NCBI RefSeq assembly: GCF_024347655.1
Contig: NZ_AP025514.1
Coordinates: 2,604,001-2,668,000, forward strand
DNA: 64,000 nucleotides
Origin: Vibrio toranzoniae
GTDB lineage: Bacteria > Pseudomonadota > Gammaproteobacteria > Enterobacterales > Vibrionaceae
Direction of reading: 5' to 3'
In this document: positions 38,513 to 49,638 of the stretch, piece after piece
How the letters are laid out: each line of letters opens with the position of its first letter
Position numbering within the stretch: the stretch's first letter is position 1
Program-made: the position numbers and the translations under genes
Notes under the pieces: model-generated
Told to the model about the DNA's origin: nothing
Database searches by the model: none
Seen by the model: only the letters and a program-made list of their open reading frames with translations

Positions 38513-38529
38513 TCTCTACGCAAAAAATA

Positions 38530-38727
38530 TCAGTAGTTGCCAGGTGCAACGTTACCATTACCTTTTTCAGCTTGAATGCGCATGTAGATCTCTTCACGGT
38601 GAACAGATACTTCTTTAGGTGCGTTAACACCAATACGTACTTGGTTACCTTTCACGCCCAATACAGTAACTGTTACTTCATCACCAATCATCAGTGTTTC
38701 GCCAACGCGGCGAGTCAAAATTAGCAT
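38530..38727 (-). CDS. csrA: Carbon storage regulator CsrA
   Basis: RNA-binding dimer that blocks or stabilises target mRNAs by binding GGA loops; in vibrios it is titrated by CsrB-type RNAs made under the VarS/BarA-VarA system. The 65 residues start [18 protein letters not shown] and keep R44 of the RNA-binding face (VSVHREEIY). It lies downstream of lysC, near tRNA-Ser, the usual gammaproteobacterial place. Its upstream kinase partner barA is also in this window (62-64 kb). Confidence 0.97.
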   Translation of the reverse strand: MLILTRRVGETLMIGDEVTVTVLGVKGNQVRIGVNAPKEVSVHREEIYMRIQAEKGNGNVAPGNY

Positions 38728-38819
38728 TCTTTGCTCCTTGAGTAATCTCTAAATTTATCTAGCTACGTGAGTATTATCCAACAAAAGTTATATTTTCGTA
38801 AGCTATCGATTGATTTTAT

Positions 38820-40001
38820 TTAACCAAAATGCACTTCTTTTTTAAGATAACCCTGTGTTTCACGCGTAACGATGTATGCATTGTGTAATATGTTAGCAGC
38901 CATATCGACTTGCGTTGGTGATATCACCAAAGTTAAAGACTGCTGCTGCAATAAGTGATGCTGTACATCAATTTCGCCTTCAGACAACAATCCATGTGAA
39001 CTGACCACAATTTCTCGTGTTCGGCTTCCTACCACAGTTAACAAACTAACTTGTTCACTATTACGGATTTGTGCAGCAAAAACTAGTTTTAATTTAGCAC
39101 TTATGTCTTGTTTAATAATGAGTGCTGCTCGTTCTGTTTCCTCGATCACACTACAGACTTCGATCCCTAACAATTGACAATGAGAAATGAAAGACGGTAA
39201 ATCTTCATTCAAACACTCAATCCGCTCCATATCTCTTTCAATCGCTATTCCAGTAATATCATTCAAACACTGGTTGCCCGTGATCAATGTACCCTCGCCT
39301 TTTTCAAAACTTGAAAGCACTCGCAATGGCACATTGTGTTGCCAGGCATACTGAACACACGGCAGGTGCAATACCTTAGCACCTCGACGAGCCATCTCTT
39401 CCATAGAAGGAAAATCTAATGTATCTAACTTTTGAGATTGCTTTACGACTCTAGGGTCACAAGAGTAAACACCATCAACATCGGTATAAATCTGGCACTC
39501 TTTCGCCTGCAGTGCGCCCGCTAGCGCTACCGCCGTAGTATCTGAACCGCCACGGCCTAATGTCGTGATATCACCTTTGGTATTGACGCCTTGAAAGCCT
39601 GCCACTATCACAATCTGGTTATCATCGAGCAGCGCTTGAATAGGAGCTGTATCAATATGCTCAATCGTCGCATTATTATGATTGGAATCGGTGTGTATCT
39701 TTGCTTGATAGCCAGTCATCGATGTCGCTTCATAACCTAACTTGTGCAACGTCATTGCCAATAAGGCCATGGAAACTTGTTCTCCAGCCGTTAACAGCAC
39801 ATCCAGTTCTCTAGCGTTGGGGACGCTATCAATTTGTGTGGCTAGGTTAACCAATCGATTTGTTTCACCTGACATAGCAGAAACGACAACAACGATCTGG
39901 TTACCTTCATTTTTCGCTTCAATGATTTTATCTGCTACATGATGGATGCGCTCTATCGAACCCACCGACGTTCCACCAAATTTCTGTACGATAAGAGGCA
40001 T
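38820..40001 (-). CDS. lysC: Monofunctional aspartate kinase
   Basis: Phosphorylates aspartate, the entry step to lysine, threonine, methionine and diaminopimelate. It has 393 residues from the ATG at 40001 (MPLIVQKFGGTSVG). A kinase domain (KFGGTSVGS, TTLGRGGSDTTAVALA, YTDVDGVYSCDPR) is followed by two weakly conserved ACT domains from about residue 265. A GTG two codons upstream has closer Shine-Dalgarno spacing and may be the start. The C-terminal regulatory half looks divergent from better known LysC proteins, so feedback specificity cannot be called. Order alaS-lysC-csrA is standard in vibrios. Confidence 0.92.
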   Translation of the reverse strand: MPLIVQKFGGTSVGSIERIHHVADKIIEAKNEGNQIVVVVSAMSGETNRLVNLATQIDSVPNARELDVLLTAGEQVSMALLAMTLHKLGYEATSMTGYQAKIHTDSNHNNATIEHIDTAPIQALLDDNQIVIVAGFQGVNTKGDITTLGRGGSDTTAVALAGALQAKECQIYTDVDGVYSCDPRVVKQSQKLDTLDFPSMEEMARRGAKVLHLPCVQYAWQHNVPLRVLSSFEKGEGTLITGNQCLNDITGIAIERDMERIECLNEDLPSFISHCQLLGIEVCSVIEETERAALIIKQDISAKLKLVFAAQIRNSEQVSLLTVVGSRTREIVVSSHGLLSEGEIDVQHHLLQQQSLTLVISPTQVDMAANILHNAYIVTRETQGYLKKEVHFG

Positions 40002-40078
40002 TTTCACCCGTCCTCACCTTCCCAAGACCGATATCTATATATGACAAAAAAACACATGCTTTGCGTCATAGCGAAGCA

Positions 40079-40128
40079 ATAAAAAATGAACCAAGGAGTC
40101 TAACTTACTATTAGACTTCTTGGTTAAT
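40079..40128 (-). terminator. Second hairpin between alaS and lysC
   Basis: Stem AACCAAG-G-AGTCTAA (40089-40103) pairs with TTAGACT-T-CTTGGTT (40111-40125) with one internal mismatch; a T-run follows on the minus strand. It lies about 80 bp before lysC, so it could stop read-through or attenuate lysC. Confidence 0.7.
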
Positions 40129-40165
40129 CTCAATCCGGCCTTTTACACACTTCCAATAGGCAAAA

Positions 40166-40201
40166 TAAAAGATGCCCAATCATCTGATTGGGCATCTTTG
40201 T
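40166..40201 (-). terminator. alaS terminator
   Basis: Fifteen-base perfect stem (40168-40182 / 40185-40199) with a tight 2-nt apex and T-rich flank on the minus strand. Confidence 0.85.
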
Positions 40202-40216
40202 ATCAATTACTTAAGC

Positions 40217-42799
40217 TTAAAGACGTTCTTCTAGCCAAGTGCGTACAGATTTAAGCGCTTCAGGTAGTGCTTCAACATCAGTACCGCCCGCTTGAGCCAT
40301 ATCTGGACGACCACCGCCTTTACCACCAACTTGCTCAGCAACCATCTTAACGAGGTCACCCGCTTTTACTTTGCCGATTAGGTCTTTGGTTACGCCCGCA
40401 ATCAGGCCAACTTTACCTTCTGCTACGTTAGCAATCAGTATGATGCCGCTACCCACTTGGTTTTTCGCGTTATCAACCATAGTACGTAAGTTCTTGTTGT
40501 CTGCACCTTCAATGGCAGCAACCAGTACTTTAGTACCTGAGATCTCTTCCACTTTGCCCATGATGTTTGCGCCTTCAGCTGCAGCCATCTTTTCTTTAAG
40601 CAGTTGAATTTCTTTCTCTAGAGATTTCGCTTTCTTTGCTGCCTCAACAAGCTTCTCTTCGTAAGCGTTGTTCTGAGCCTCTACTGCATCTAAAGCAACC
40701 TCACCCGTTACCGCTTCGATACGACGAATACCAGCAGCGATTCCACCTTCAGAAGTAATCTTAAACAGACCTATATCGCCTGTGTTGCTCGCGTGAATAC
40801 CACCACAAAGTTCTGTAGAAAAATCGCCCATAGACAGAACGCGAACTTCATCATCGTACTTCTCGCCAAACAGTGCCATTGCACCTTTTTCTTTCGCAGA
40901 CTCGATATCCATGATGTTGGTTTCAATCACGTGGTTCTTACGAACTTGTGCGTTAACCAAGCGCTCAACTTCTTTAATCTGTGCTGGCGTTACCGCTTCA
41001 AGATTAGAGAAGTCAAAACGCAGGTTGTCTGGCTTAACTAAAGAACCTTTCTGAGCAACGTGTTCACCTAAAATTTCACGCAGGGCAGAGTGAAGCAAGT
41101 GAGTTGCAGAGTGGTTGAGTGCGATAGCTGCACGACGCTCGGCATCAACCGTTGCTTCTACTTTATCGCCTTTAGCAAGTACACCTTCAACTAGCTCACC
41201 GTGGTGTGCAAATGCGTTACCGAGCTTCTGAGTGTCTTGTACTTTGAATAGACCCGATGCCGTTTTTAGCGTACCCGCATCACCACATTGGCCGCCAGAT
41301 TCAGCGTAGAATGGCGTCTCTTCAAGGATGATGATTGCTTTGTCGCCAGCTGATAGTGAAGATACTTCTTCGCCGTCAACGAATAGCGCAGAGATCTCAC
41401 CTGAACCTTCAGTACCTGTGTAACCACAGAACTCAGTGTTGGTGTCTACTTTGATCGTCGCGTTGTAATCAGTGCCGAATTGGCCAGCTTCACGTGCACG
41501 CTGACGCTGTGCTTCCATCGCCTTCTCAAAGCCTTCTTCATCGATAGTAAAGTCGCGTTCACGAGCTACATCGTTAGTAAGGTCAGCTGGGAAGCCGTAT
41601 GTATCGTAAAGTTTGAAAACGGTTTCGCCGTCAAGCTCTTTGCCTTCAAGTGCATCTAGTGCGTCATTAAGGATAACCATGCCACGCTCTAGAGTACGAC
41701 CGAAGTTTTCTTCTTCGATGCGAAGTACTTTTTCAACAAGCTCTTGCTGCTTCTTAAGCTCATCAGCGGCAGAACCCATCACTTCAGCCAGTACACCCAC
41801 AAGTTTGTGGAAGAACACACCTTGTGCGCCAAGCTTGTTACCGTGACGAACTGCACGACGAATAATACGACGTAGAACGTAGCCACGACCTTCGTTTGAA
41901 GGCATAACGCCATCAGCGATTAGGAATGAACAAGAACGAATGTGGTCAGCAATCACGCGCAGCGATTGGTTAGATAGATCATCATGACCAACAACTTCAG
42001 CTGTCGCTTTGATTAGCTTTTGGAATACATCAATTTCGTAGTTAGAGTGAACGCCCTGCATGATTGCAGAGATACGCTCAATACCCATGCCTGTATCTAC
42101 AGCAGGCTTAGGTAGCGGTTCCATTGTACCGTCAGCGTGACGGTTGAACTGCATGAATACGTTGTTCCAGATCTCGATAAAACGGTCACCATCTTCTTCA
42201 GGTGTACCAGGACGACCGCCCCAGATGTGCTCACCGTGATCGTAGAAGATTTCAGTACATGGACCACAAGGACCCGTGTCACCCATTGTCCAGAAGTTAT
42301 CAGACTCGAACTGTTTACCGCCTTCTTTGTCGCCGATGCGAACGATACGGTCAACAGGTACACCTACTTTCTTGTTCCAGATATCGAATGCTTCGTCATC
42401 TGTCTCGTATACCGTTACCAATAGACGCTCTTGTGGCAGTTGAAGAGTTTCAGTCAGGAATTCCCAAGCAAACGCAATCGCTTCTTCTTTGAAGTAATCA
42501 CCAAAGCTGAAGTTGCCTAGCATTTCAAAGAATGTGTGGTGACGAGCCGTGAAACCTACGTTTTCAAGGTCATTGTGTTTACCACCCGCACGTACACAAC
42601 GCTGAGCCGTAGTTGCTCGTGTGTAGGCACGTTTTTCGGCGCCTAGGAAGCAATCTTTGAATTGGTTCATACCTGCGTTAGTAAATAGCAGGGTTGGATC
42701 GTTATGTGGAACTAACGATGAACTGTCTACGATTTGGTGTTCTTTGCTCTCAAAGAACTTAAGGAACGCGTTGCGAACCTCATCAGTGCTCATGTACAT
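40217..42799 (-). CDS. alaS: Alanyl-tRNA synthetase
   Basis: Charges tRNA-Ala and edits mischarged Ser/Gly. The 860 residues have the class II catalytic core ([14 protein letters not shown], motif 2 near [31 protein letters not shown]). The editing domain carries the zinc/editing HxxxH motif ([13 protein letters not shown]) and [13 protein letters not shown], and the C-Ala domain contains [15 protein letters not shown]. The start MYMSTDEV at 42799 has AGGA 8 nt upstream. Confidence 0.97.
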   Translation of the reverse strand: MYMSTDEVRNAFLKFFESKEHQIVDSSSLVPHNDPTLLFTNAGMNQFKDCFLGAEKRAYTRATTAQRCVRAGGKHNDLENVGFTARHHTFFEMLGNFSFGDYFKEEAIAFAWEFLTETLQLPQERLLVTVYETDDEAFDIWNKKVGVPVDRIVRIGDKEGGKQFESDNFWTMGDTGPCGPCTEIFYDHGEHIWGGRPGTPEEDGDRFIEIWNNVFMQFNRHADGTMEPLPKPAVDTGMGIERISAIMQGVHSNYEIDVFQKLIKATAEVVGHDDLSNQSLRVIADHIRSCSFLIADGVMPSNEGRGYVLRRIIRRAVRHGNKLGAQGVFFHKLVGVLAEVMGSAADELKKQQELVEKVLRIEEENFGRTLERGMVILNDALDALEGKELDGETVFKLYDTYGFPADLTNDVARERDFTIDEEGFEKAMEAQRQRAREAGQFGTDYNATIKVDTNTEFCGYTGTEGSGEISALFVDGEEVSSLSAGDKAIIILEETPFYAESGGQCGDAGTLKTASGLFKVQDTQKLGNAFAHHGELVEGVLAKGDKVEATVDAERRAAIALNHSATHLLHSALREILGEHVAQKGSLVKPDNLRFDFSNLEAVTPAQIKEVERLVNAQVRKNHVIETNIMDIESAKEKGAMALFGEKYDDEVRVLSMGDFSTELCGGIHASNTGDIGLFKITSEGGIAAGIRRIEAVTGEVALDAVEAQNNAYEEKLVEAAKKAKSLEKEIQLLKEKMAAAEGANIMGKVEEISGTKVLVAAIEGADNKNLRTMVDNAKNQVGSGIILIANVAEGKVGLIAGVTKDLIGKVKAGDLVKMVAEQVGGKGGGRPDMAQAGGTDVEALPEALKSVRTWLEERL

Positions 42800-43113
42800 G
42801 CAGCTCTTCCTGAAAATAGTCGAGTTAGAATTTTGCCGTATTGTAGATCATGGTTAAGGCTTCGACTAGTTTTCTTGTAGAAAAGACACCCTTGGGCAGG
42901 ATTTTATTGAGAATTAGGCAAAATGGAGAATATTCCACTAGCTGAGCAGAGAAAAAACAAAACTACACTTTCGACCTAACCACTAAGGCAAGCTAAATAA
43001 ACACAGACCAGGACGGAAGAGCTTCAATAAAAAAGCCCCACATAAAATATGTGAGGCTTCAAATTCTTTCAAAGCGAATATTCCTTCAAACATACGCTCG
43101 ATAAAACGTTAGC
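42800..43113. other. Gene-free region between recA and alaS
   Basis: A 314-bp interval with the recA terminator and the alaS promoter region. In V. cholerae and many relatives recX lies here; no RecX-like frame is seen on either strand. Confidence 0.6.
43030..43062 (-). terminator. recA terminator
   Basis: Stem AAGCC-C-CACAT / ATGTG-A-GGCTT (43033-43043 / 43049-43059), one mismatch, followed by T6 on the minus strand. Confidence 0.8.
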
Positions 43114-44154
43114 TTATAGCTCTTCGTTTTCTTCTTCTTTCTCTACGCCTTTCTCTTCAAGAACAGCAGGCGTTAGTAGCAACTCACGAAGTTTAGTATC
43201 GATCTCCAGAGCAATCTCTGGGTTTTCACGTAGGTACTTACCAGCGTTAGCTTTACCTTGGCCGATCTTGTCACCCTTGTAGCTATACCAAGCGCCCGCT
43301 TTTTCTACTAGCTTGTTCTTAACACCTAAATCGATAAGCTCACCTTCACGGTTGAAGCCTTTGCCGTATAGGATTTGAGTTTCAGCTTGTTTGAATGGTG
43401 CAGCGATTTTGTTCTTAACAACCTTGATACGCGTTTCGTTACCAACAACCTCATCACCATCTTTGATCGCACCAGTACGGCGGATATCAAGACGAACAGA
43501 TGCGTAGAACTTAAGAGCATTACCACCTGTTGTTGTTTCTGGGTTACCGAACATCACACCAATCTTCATACGGATTTGGTTGATGAAGATAGCCATACAG
43601 TTAGACTGCTTAAGGTTGCCTGTTAACTTACGCATTGCTTGAGAAAGCATACGAGCCTGAAGACCCATGTGGCTATCGCCCATTTCGCCTTCAATTTCTG
43701 CTTTTGGTGTTAGTGCTGCTACTGAGTCAATAACAAGCACATCGATTGCACCTGAACGAGCCAATGCATCACAGATTTCTAATGCTTGCTCACCCGTATC
43801 AGGTTGAGAAACAAGAAGTGCATCGATATCAACACCAAGCTTTTGAGCGTAGATAGGGTCTAGTGCGTGTTCCGCATCAACGAAAGCACACGTCTTGCCA
43901 ACTTTTTGTGCTGCAGCAATAAGCTCAAGCGTTAGCGTTGTTTTACCTGATGATTCTGGACCGTAAACCTCTACGATACGTCCCATCGGTAGGCCACCAG
44001 CACCAAGTGCGATATCTAGAGATAGAGAACCTGTAGAAATAGTTTCTACGTCCATTGTGCGGTTATCACCAAGACGCATGATAGAACCTTTACCAAATTG
44101 TTTTTCAATCTGACCAAGGGCTGCGGCTAACGCTTTTTGTTTATTCTCGTCCAT
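43114..44154 (-). CDS. recA: Recombinase A
   Basis: DNA strand-exchange ATPase and SOS co-protease. It has 346 residues from the ATG at 44154 (GGAG 6 nt upstream); an in-frame GTG four codons earlier overlaps that ribosome site and was not used. Walker [10 protein letters not shown] is near 66-74, loop L1/L2 region [19 protein letters not shown] is intact, and the C-terminus is acidic (EKEEENEEL). A LexA box lies about 90 bp upstream. Confidence 0.98.
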   Translation of the reverse strand: MDENKQKALAAALGQIEKQFGKGSIMRLGDNRTMDVETISTGSLSLDIALGAGGLPMGRIVEVYGPESSGKTTLTLELIAAAQKVGKTCAFVDAEHALDPIYAQKLGVDIDALLVSQPDTGEQALEICDALARSGAIDVLVIDSVAALTPKAEIEGEMGDSHMGLQARMLSQAMRKLTGNLKQSNCMAIFINQIRMKIGVMFGNPETTTGGNALKFYASVRLDIRRTGAIKDGDEVVGNETRIKVVKNKIAAPFKQAETQILYGKGFNREGELIDLGVKNKLVEKAGAWYSYKGDKIGQGKANAGKYLRENPEIALEIDTKLRELLLTPAVLEEKGVEKEEENEEL

Positions 44155-44240
44155 TTCTATCTCCACATAATCGGTTGTCTCAACAAGCGATCTAGAATCT
44201 ATTTCTAACCCACATAGGGGTGACTAATTGGCTCTCATTA

Positions 44241-44260
44241 TACTGTTGATTCATACAGTG
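44241..44260. promoter_or_regulatory. LexA (SOS) box upstream of recA
   Basis: TACTGTTGATTCATACAGTG contains CTGT-N8-ACAG, the established gammaproteobacterial LexA operator. The CTGT (44243-44246) and ACAG (44255-44258) halves are perfect. Confidence 0.88.
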
Positions 44261-44293
44261 TCTATACCTGTATGAAAATAATTTGTACAAATG

Positions 44294-44788
44294 TTACTTA
44301 CCTTCCATTGATAGGTAATCATAAATAACTTGCAGGGCATGGTGCGTGGCTTGTTGGCGTACTTGTGATCTATCACCTGTAAATACATTCGTTTCTACTT
44401 TATCCCAGCCATTTAGCGATTTCCAAGCAAAACAGACGGTACCAACGGGCTTTTCTTCCGTGCCGCCGCCAGGGCCAGCAATACCGCTGATCGACACAGA
44501 AATAGTGCCATTTGAATGTTGTAGCGCCCCCTTGGCCATTTCTATCACCACGGGTTCACTCACCGCACCAAACTCAACCAAGGTTTCAAGCTGAACACCA
44601 ATCATCTCTTGCTTAGCTTCATTACTGTAAGTCACAAAGGCGCGGTCAAACCATGCTGAGCTGCCCGCCACATCGGTGACAGCAGTCGCTACACCACCGC
44701 CGGTACAAGATTCAGCGGTCACTAGCACTTGTTTATGCTTTGCCAGTAATGGTCCGAGTTTTTCACTAAGAGCTTGAGTCATCTGCAT
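44294..44788 (-). CDS. pncC: Nicotinamide-nucleotide amidohydrolase (CinA C-terminal domain)
   Basis: Deamidates NMN to nicotinate mononucleotide in the pyridine nucleotide cycle. The 164 residues from the ATG at 44788 (GGGAAG upstream) cover just the CinA_C domain: [55 protein letters not shown]. The longer frame to 44887 reaches into the divergent mutS promoter and is not supported. Next to recA, as in E. coli. Confidence 0.93.
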   Translation of the reverse strand: MQMTQALSEKLGPLLAKHKQVLVTAESCTGGGVATAVTDVAGSSAWFDRAFVTYSNEAKQEMIGVQLETLVEFGAVSEPVVIEMAKGALQHSNGTISVSISGIAGPGGGTEEKPVGTVCFAWKSLNGWDKVETNVFTGDRSQVRQQATHHALQVIYDYLSMEGK

Positions 44789-44912
44789 TATTAGCTTCCC
44801 TTTAATTACCGTCATATCATTTGGATTTGCATCTTTTCGCATCAGCCGCTTTTCGCACGAAACGCTTTCACGTATCCTAAGCCGCAATAGAAATAAACGA
44901 AAGAAGTTAACT

Positions 44913-47474
44913 GTGAAAGCCGATCAAAAACACACTCCCATGATGCAGCAGTACCTAAAACTCAAAGCAGAAAATCCAGAAATTCTGTTGTTCTACCGCA
45001 TGGGCGATTTCTACGAGCTTTTCTACGATGACGCTAAAAAAGCCTCTCAACTCCTCGATATTTCACTGACTAAGCGTGGTTCATCAAATGGTGAGCCGAT
45101 TCCAATGGCGGGTGTTCCATACCATGCCGTTGAAGGATACCTTGCAAAGTTAGTGCAACTCGGTGAGTCCGTAGCAATTTGTGAACAGATTGGTAATCCA
45201 GCACTTTCAAAAGGTCCTGTAGAGCGTGCGGTAGTACGTATCGTGACACCAGGTACCGTAACCGATGAAGCCTTGCTCTCTGAACGCATCGATAACCTGA
45301 TTGCAGCCATTTATCACCACAACGGTAAATTTGGTTACGCGACGCTTGATATTACCTCTGGCCGATTCCAACTTTGCGAGCCAGAAACAGAAGAAGCGAT
45401 GGCAGCAGAGTTACAAAGAACCTCTCCGCGTGAGCTGCTGTTCCCTGAAGATTTCGAACCTGTCGATTTAATGGCAAGCCGTAACGGCAATCGCCGTCGC
45501 CCAGTCTGGGAATTTGAATTAGATACCGCCAAGCAGCAGCTGAACCAACAATTTGGTACTCGCGACCTTGTGGGTTTTGGCGTTGAAGGTGCCAAGCTGG
45601 GTCTTTGTGCGGCTGGCTGTCTTATTCAATATGTAAAAGACACGCAACGTACCGCCCTGCCGCACATCCGTTCACTGACCATGGATAAGCAAGATCATTC
45701 GGTGATCCTCGATGCTGCGACTCGCCGCAACCTAGAGATCACGCAAAATCTTGGCGGTGGCACAGATAACACTCTTGCTGAAGTGCTTGATCACACCGCA
45801 ACCGCTATGGGCAGTCGCATGCTTAAGCGTTGGTTACATCAACCAATGCGCAATATCTCGGCACTTGATCAACGCTTAGATGCGATTGGTGAAATGAAAG
45901 ACTTGGCTCTCTTTACAGAGCTACAGCCAACCTTAAAGCAGATTGGTGATATCGAGCGTATTCTTGCTCGTCTTGCACTTCGTTCTGCTCGCCCACGTGA
46001 TATGGCGCGCCTTCGCCAAGCAATGGAATACTTACCAGAGCTAGCTGAAACACTGACACAGCTTAAGCACCCGTACCTAACTCAACTTGCTCAGTATGCC
46101 TCTCCTGTAGATGAGGTTTCAGAACTGCTTGAACGTGCAATCAAAGAGAACCCACCCGTGGTTATCCGTGACGGCGGTGTGATTGCAGAAGGCTACCACG
46201 CCGAGCTAGATGAATGGCGTGATCTTGCTGCAGGTGCAACTGAGTTTCTGGATAAGCTTGAGCAAGAAGAGCGTGAACGTCACGGCATCGACACGCTAAA
46301 AGTTGGTTACAACAACGTACACGGTTTCTTCATTCAAGTAAGCCGCGGACAAAGCCACCTTGTACCGCCACATTATGTTCGTCGCCAAACGCTGAAGAAC
46401 GCTGAGCGCTATATCATTCCTGAGCTGAAAGAGCACGAAGACAAAGTGCTTAACTCTAAATCGAAGGCACTGGCTATCGAGAAGCAGTTGTGGGAAGAGT
46501 TGTTTGATTTACTACTGCCATACCTAGAACGACTACAAAACATCGCTTCTTCAGTATCTCAACTTGATGTACTACAAAACTTAGCTGAGCGAGCAGATAC
46601 ACTTGATTACTGTCGTCCAACCATGACAGAAGTGGCCGGTATACAGATACAAGCGGGTCGTCACCCAGTAGTAGAACAAGTGATGGATGAACCTTTCATC
46701 GCCAACCCTATCGACCTAAACGATAAGCGTAAAATGCTGATCATCACAGGTCCAAACATGGGTGGTAAGTCGACCTACATGCGCCAAACTGCACTTATCG
46801 CATTGATGGCCCATATCGGTTGTTATGTGCCAGCTGAAAGCGCGACGATTGGCTCTATCGACCGTATATTTACTCGTATTGGCGCATCGGATGATTTGGC
46901 TTCTGGCCGTTCAACCTTCATGGTTGAGATGACAGAAACCGCTAACATTCTGCATAACGCGACACCAAATAGCCTTGTATTAATGGATGAGATCGGCCGT
47001 GGTACTAGTACTTATGATGGTTTGTCGCTAGCTTGGGCAAGTGCAGAATGGCTAGCAAATCAAATTAATTCGATGACGTTGTTTGCCACGCATTATTTTG
47101 AGCTAACCGAGTTACCGAACCAGCTTCCAACATTGGCAAACGTACACTTAGATGCAGTTGAACATGGCGACAACATTGCCTTTATGCATGCAGTACAAGA
47201 AGGTGCAGCGAGTAAATCTTATGGCTTAGCGGTTGCCAGCTTAGCCGGGGTTCCTAAAGTGGTGATCAAAAATGCTCGCGCTAAACTAACGCAACTAGAA
47301 GCACTCAGTATCGGGGCTCCGATGTCGAGACCAAGCGACGTTGATATCGCAAACCAACTGAGTCTAATCCCTGAACCGAGTGAAGTGGAACAAGCACTAG
47401 CGAGTGTCGATCCTGATGATCTAACACCTCGACAGGCATTAGAAGAACTCTACCGCTTGAAAAAGCTACTCTAG
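44913..47474 (+). CDS. mutS: DNA mismatch repair protein MutS
   Basis: Mismatch-recognising ATPase. The 853 residues begin with a short leader, then domain I with the mismatch-binding [15 protein letters not shown] (the Phe and Glu of FYE-type contact). Walker [14 protein letters not shown] is near 615 and the ABC signature/Walker B follows ([30 protein letters not shown]). The dimerisation tail [15 protein letters not shown] ends the chain. The start is GTG at 44913, giving an N-terminus about ten residues shorter than some relatives. It is divergent from pncC, with rpoS convergent. Confidence 0.97.
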   Translation: MKADQKHTPMMQQYLKLKAENPEILLFYRMGDFYELFYDDAKKASQLLDISLTKRGSSNGEPIPMAGVPYHAVEGYLAKLVQLGESVAICEQIGNPALSKGPVERAVVRIVTPGTVTDEALLSERIDNLIAAIYHHNGKFGYATLDITSGRFQLCEPETEEAMAAELQRTSPRELLFPEDFEPVDLMASRNGNRRRPVWEFELDTAKQQLNQQFGTRDLVGFGVEGAKLGLCAAGCLIQYVKDTQRTALPHIRSLTMDKQDHSVILDAATRRNLEITQNLGGGTDNTLAEVLDHTATAMGSRMLKRWLHQPMRNISALDQRLDAIGEMKDLALFTELQPTLKQIGDIERILARLALRSARPRDMARLRQAMEYLPELAETLTQLKHPYLTQLAQYASPVDEVSELLERAIKENPPVVIRDGGVIAEGYHAELDEWRDLAAGATEFLDKLEQEERERHGIDTLKVGYNNVHGFFIQVSRGQSHLVPPHYVRRQTLKNAERYIIPELKEHEDKVLNSKSKALAIEKQLWEELFDLLLPYLERLQNIASSVSQLDVLQNLAERADTLDYCRPTMTEVAGIQIQAGRHPVVEQVMDEPFIANPIDLNDKRKMLIITGPNMGGKSTYMRQTALIALMAHIGCYVPAESATIGSIDRIFTRIGASDDLASGRSTFMVEMTETANILHNATPNSLVLMDEIGRGTSTYDGLSLAWASAEWLANQINSMTLFATHYFELTELPNQLPTLANVHLDAVEHGDNIAFMHAVQEGAASKSYGLAVASLAGVPKVVIKNARAKLTQLEALSIGAPMSRPSDVDIANQLSLIPEPSEVEQALASVDPDDLTPRQALEELYRLKKLL

Positions 47475-47552
47475 CTTAAGAAGCACTCTAGTTTAGAATA
47501 ACCAAGCGCTGTGGTTTCTAGCTAAATTAAAAAGCTCAATCAGAAGCTAAAA

Positions 47553-47588
47553 CTAAAAAACGCTGACATTAAGTCAGCGTTTTTTTAT
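47553..47588. terminator. Bidirectional terminator mutS / rpoS
   Basis: Stem of 13 or more bases (AAAAAACGCTGAC at 47555-47567 with its complement at 47573-47585) between convergent genes, with A-run and T-run flanks. Confidence 0.88.
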
Positions 47589-47609
47589 TTCGATATTATT
47601 GAATATCAT

Positions 47610-48590
47610 TTAGTCATTTTCAACGTTGAACAGGTTTTCCATGTTCAGACCTTGTTTGATCAGAATCTCACGTAAACGACGCAGACCTTCAACTTGAATT
47701 TGACGAACACGCTCACGAGTCAGGCTAATTTCACGACCAACTTCTTCTAGTGTTGACGGTTCATAACCAAGCAATCCAAATCGACGTGCAAGCACCTCTT
47801 TCTGCTTCGGATTCAGCTCATCAAGCCAGAAGATCAACGAATTCTTGATATCGCTATCTTGAGTTGAAACCTCAGGATCTGAATTGTTGATGTCTGGAAT
47901 AATATCCAACAGTGCTTTCTCACCGTCACCACCAATTGGCGTATCTACAGAACTCACTCTTTCGTTTAGACGAAGCATCTTGCTCACATCACCAACGGGT
48001 TTATCTAGCTTAGAAGCGATCTCTTCTGCCGTTGGTTCATGGTCAAGCTTTTGTGATAGCTCTCTTGCAGTACGTAGGTAGATGTTCAGCTCTTTCACAA
48101 CATGGATTGGTAAACGGATAGTCCGAGTCTGATTCATCAACGCACGTTCAATGGTTTGACGAATCCACCATGTCGCGTAGGTCGAAAAACGGAAACCACG
48201 TTCTGGGTCAAACTTCTCTACGGCGCGAATCAAACCTAAGTTGCCTTCTTCAATTAGATCGAGAAGTGCTAAACCGCGATTGCTATAACGACGGGAAATC
48301 TTTACCACTAAAGGCAGGTTACTTTCTATCATGCGTTTACGTGCTGCTTCATCACCGCGTAGAGCTCGACGTGCATAAAGCACTTCTTCTTCTGCGGTTA
48401 ATAGTGGTGAGAAACCGATCTCGCCTAGATAAAGTTGAGTGGCATCTAAGCTTTTAGACGTAACTTCAACTTCTTCTTTCGCTTCGGTTTTCTTAGTGAC
48501 TGTTCGCTTTGCTTTTCCAAGTGCTTCCGGTTCCGTGGTTGCTTGGACAAGATCGAACTCTTCTTTGGTTACTGCATTGCTTATACTCAT
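47610..48590 (-). CDS. rpoS: Stationary-phase sigma factor RpoS
   Basis: Sigma-70-family factor of the general stress and stationary-phase response. It has 326 residues from the ATG at 48590 (GGGGGAGG upstream). Region 1.2/2 ([41 protein letters not shown]), region 3 and the region 4 HTH ([20 protein letters not shown]) are all intact. Located after nlpD, whose coding region carries the main rpoS promoter in enterobacteria. Confidence 0.97.
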   Translation of the reverse strand: MSISNAVTKEEFDLVQATTEPEALGKAKRTVTKKTEAKEEVEVTSKSLDATQLYLGEIGFSPLLTAEEEVLYARRALRGDEAARKRMIESNLPLVVKISRRYSNRGLALLDLIEEGNLGLIRAVEKFDPERGFRFSTYATWWIRQTIERALMNQTRTIRLPIHVVKELNIYLRTARELSQKLDHEPTAEEIASKLDKPVGDVSKMLRLNERVSSVDTPIGGDGEKALLDIIPDINNSDPEVSTQDSDIKNSLIFWLDELNPKQKEVLARRFGLLGYEPSTLEEVGREISLTRERVRQIQVEGLRRLREILIKQGLNMENLFNVEND

Positions 48591-48688
48591 AACGCCTCCC
48601 CCTGGCGAAATTAGCATGACATTACAACTTCATATGTCGCTAAATGACTATGTCACTTCATACAATGTCCTATTAAGAGACCTTGTAT

Positions 48689-49603
48689 TTAAGGCAAGTA
48701 TCGTTTTGGATTAACTGATTTGCCTTGGTAACGAATCTCAAAGTGCAGCCTGACACTGCTGGCTCCAGAGCTTCCCATTGTTGCAATCTTCTGCCCTGGT
48801 TTCACACTTTGCCCTTCAGATACTAATAACCGGTCATTATGCGCGTATGCACTTAAGTAATTATCATTGTGCTTCACAATCACTAGATTGCCGTAGCCTC
48901 GCAATGCATTACCCGAATAAACAACCGTTCCCCCTGCAGTAGATACTATTGGCTGACCTCGCTGTCCTGCTATGTCTATGCCTTTATTTCCTTGTTCGCC
49001 TACAGAGAAGTTCTTAATCACTCTCCCTTTTGTTGGCCATAACCATTTGGATACTTTATCACTTGTTGGTTTGGTGGTCGGTGTAACATTTTGTTTACCT
49101 TTAGAACCAACATACTCTTTTGATTTGGATTGTTCAACCTTCTTTGGTGAATCTTTTTTAACCACTTTGATGGTAGTTTGAGCAGGGGAAGATTTAGAGT
49201 TTTTACTCTGCTTAGGTATGGTTTTAGGGGTACTTGCCGCAGATGACGTGGTTGATGCCGCGACAGGCGCAGCAACTGCTGCAGCCGCTACCGTTGATTT
49301 ACCATACGCTGGCGCGCTGTAGCTCGGGCGCCATAACTTAAGCTTCTGTCCTGGATGGATCGTATATGGGGCAGACAATTTGTTGTAGCTAACGAGGTCA
49401 TTCACGTCTTTGTTGGTCACATAAGCGATGAAATAAAGCGTATCGCCTTTTTTTACTTCATAATAACTGCCGCGATAACTACCACGATCGATCGATGAGT
49501 AATTCTTGTTAAGGCTTGAAACGGGCGCAGGCGAATTCGCTGCACACCCAACAAGTGCACAGCCAAGCAGTAAAGTACTTCCTTTTAACAACTTCGAACC
49601 CAT
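48689..49603 (-). CDS. nlpD: Murein hydrolase activator NlpD (lipoprotein)
   Basis: Outer-membrane lipoprotein that activates the amidase AmiC at division. It has 304 residues from the ATG at 49603. Lipobox LVGC (C20), a LysM domain (YYEVKKGDTLYFIAYVT ... HPGQKLKLWRP), a long Ala/Ser/Lys linker and a C-terminal LytM/M23 domain. The peptidase site is degenerate: the first zinc His position reads NKGIDIAG, although LHFEI near the end is kept, as expected for an activator and not an enzyme. Confidence 0.94.
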   Translation of the reverse strand: MGSKLLKGSTLLLGCALVGCAANSPAPVSSLNKNYSSIDRGSYRGSYYEVKKGDTLYFIAYVTNKDVNDLVSYNKLSAPYTIHPGQKLKLWRPSYSAPAYGKSTVAAAAVAAPVAASTTSSAASTPKTIPKQSKNSKSSPAQTTIKVVKKDSPKKVEQSKSKEYVGSKGKQNVTPTTKPTSDKVSKWLWPTKGRVIKNFSVGEQGNKGIDIAGQRGQPIVSTAGGTVVYSGNALRGYGNLVIVKHNDNYLSAYAHNDRLLVSEGQSVKPGQKIATMGSSGASSVRLHFEIRYQGKSVNPKRYLP

Positions 49604-49638
49604 CGACTCTCTATCCACCTACACCAGTAGTATTTTGA

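Larger units (their letters stand above)
38058..38529. other. Gene-free region between the tRNA cluster and csrA
   Basis: A 472-bp stretch. It holds the tRNA promoter next to the tRNAs and the csrA terminator at the other end. In between are short inverted repeats: CAGCAG/CTGCTG at 38263-38283, CTATGG/CCATAG at 38295-38320, and CATGTC/GACATG at 38380-38409. No open frame there has coding character; a small RNA cannot be excluded. Confidence 0.5.

Noticed and set aside
40002..40216. Lysine riboswitch ahead of lysC
   Set aside because: The interval is taken up by two terminator-type hairpins and is too short for the conserved five-helix fold.
48689..49603. NlpD as an active M23 endopeptidase
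   Set aside because: The first zinc ligand region lacks the His (NKGIDIAG); an activator role fits.
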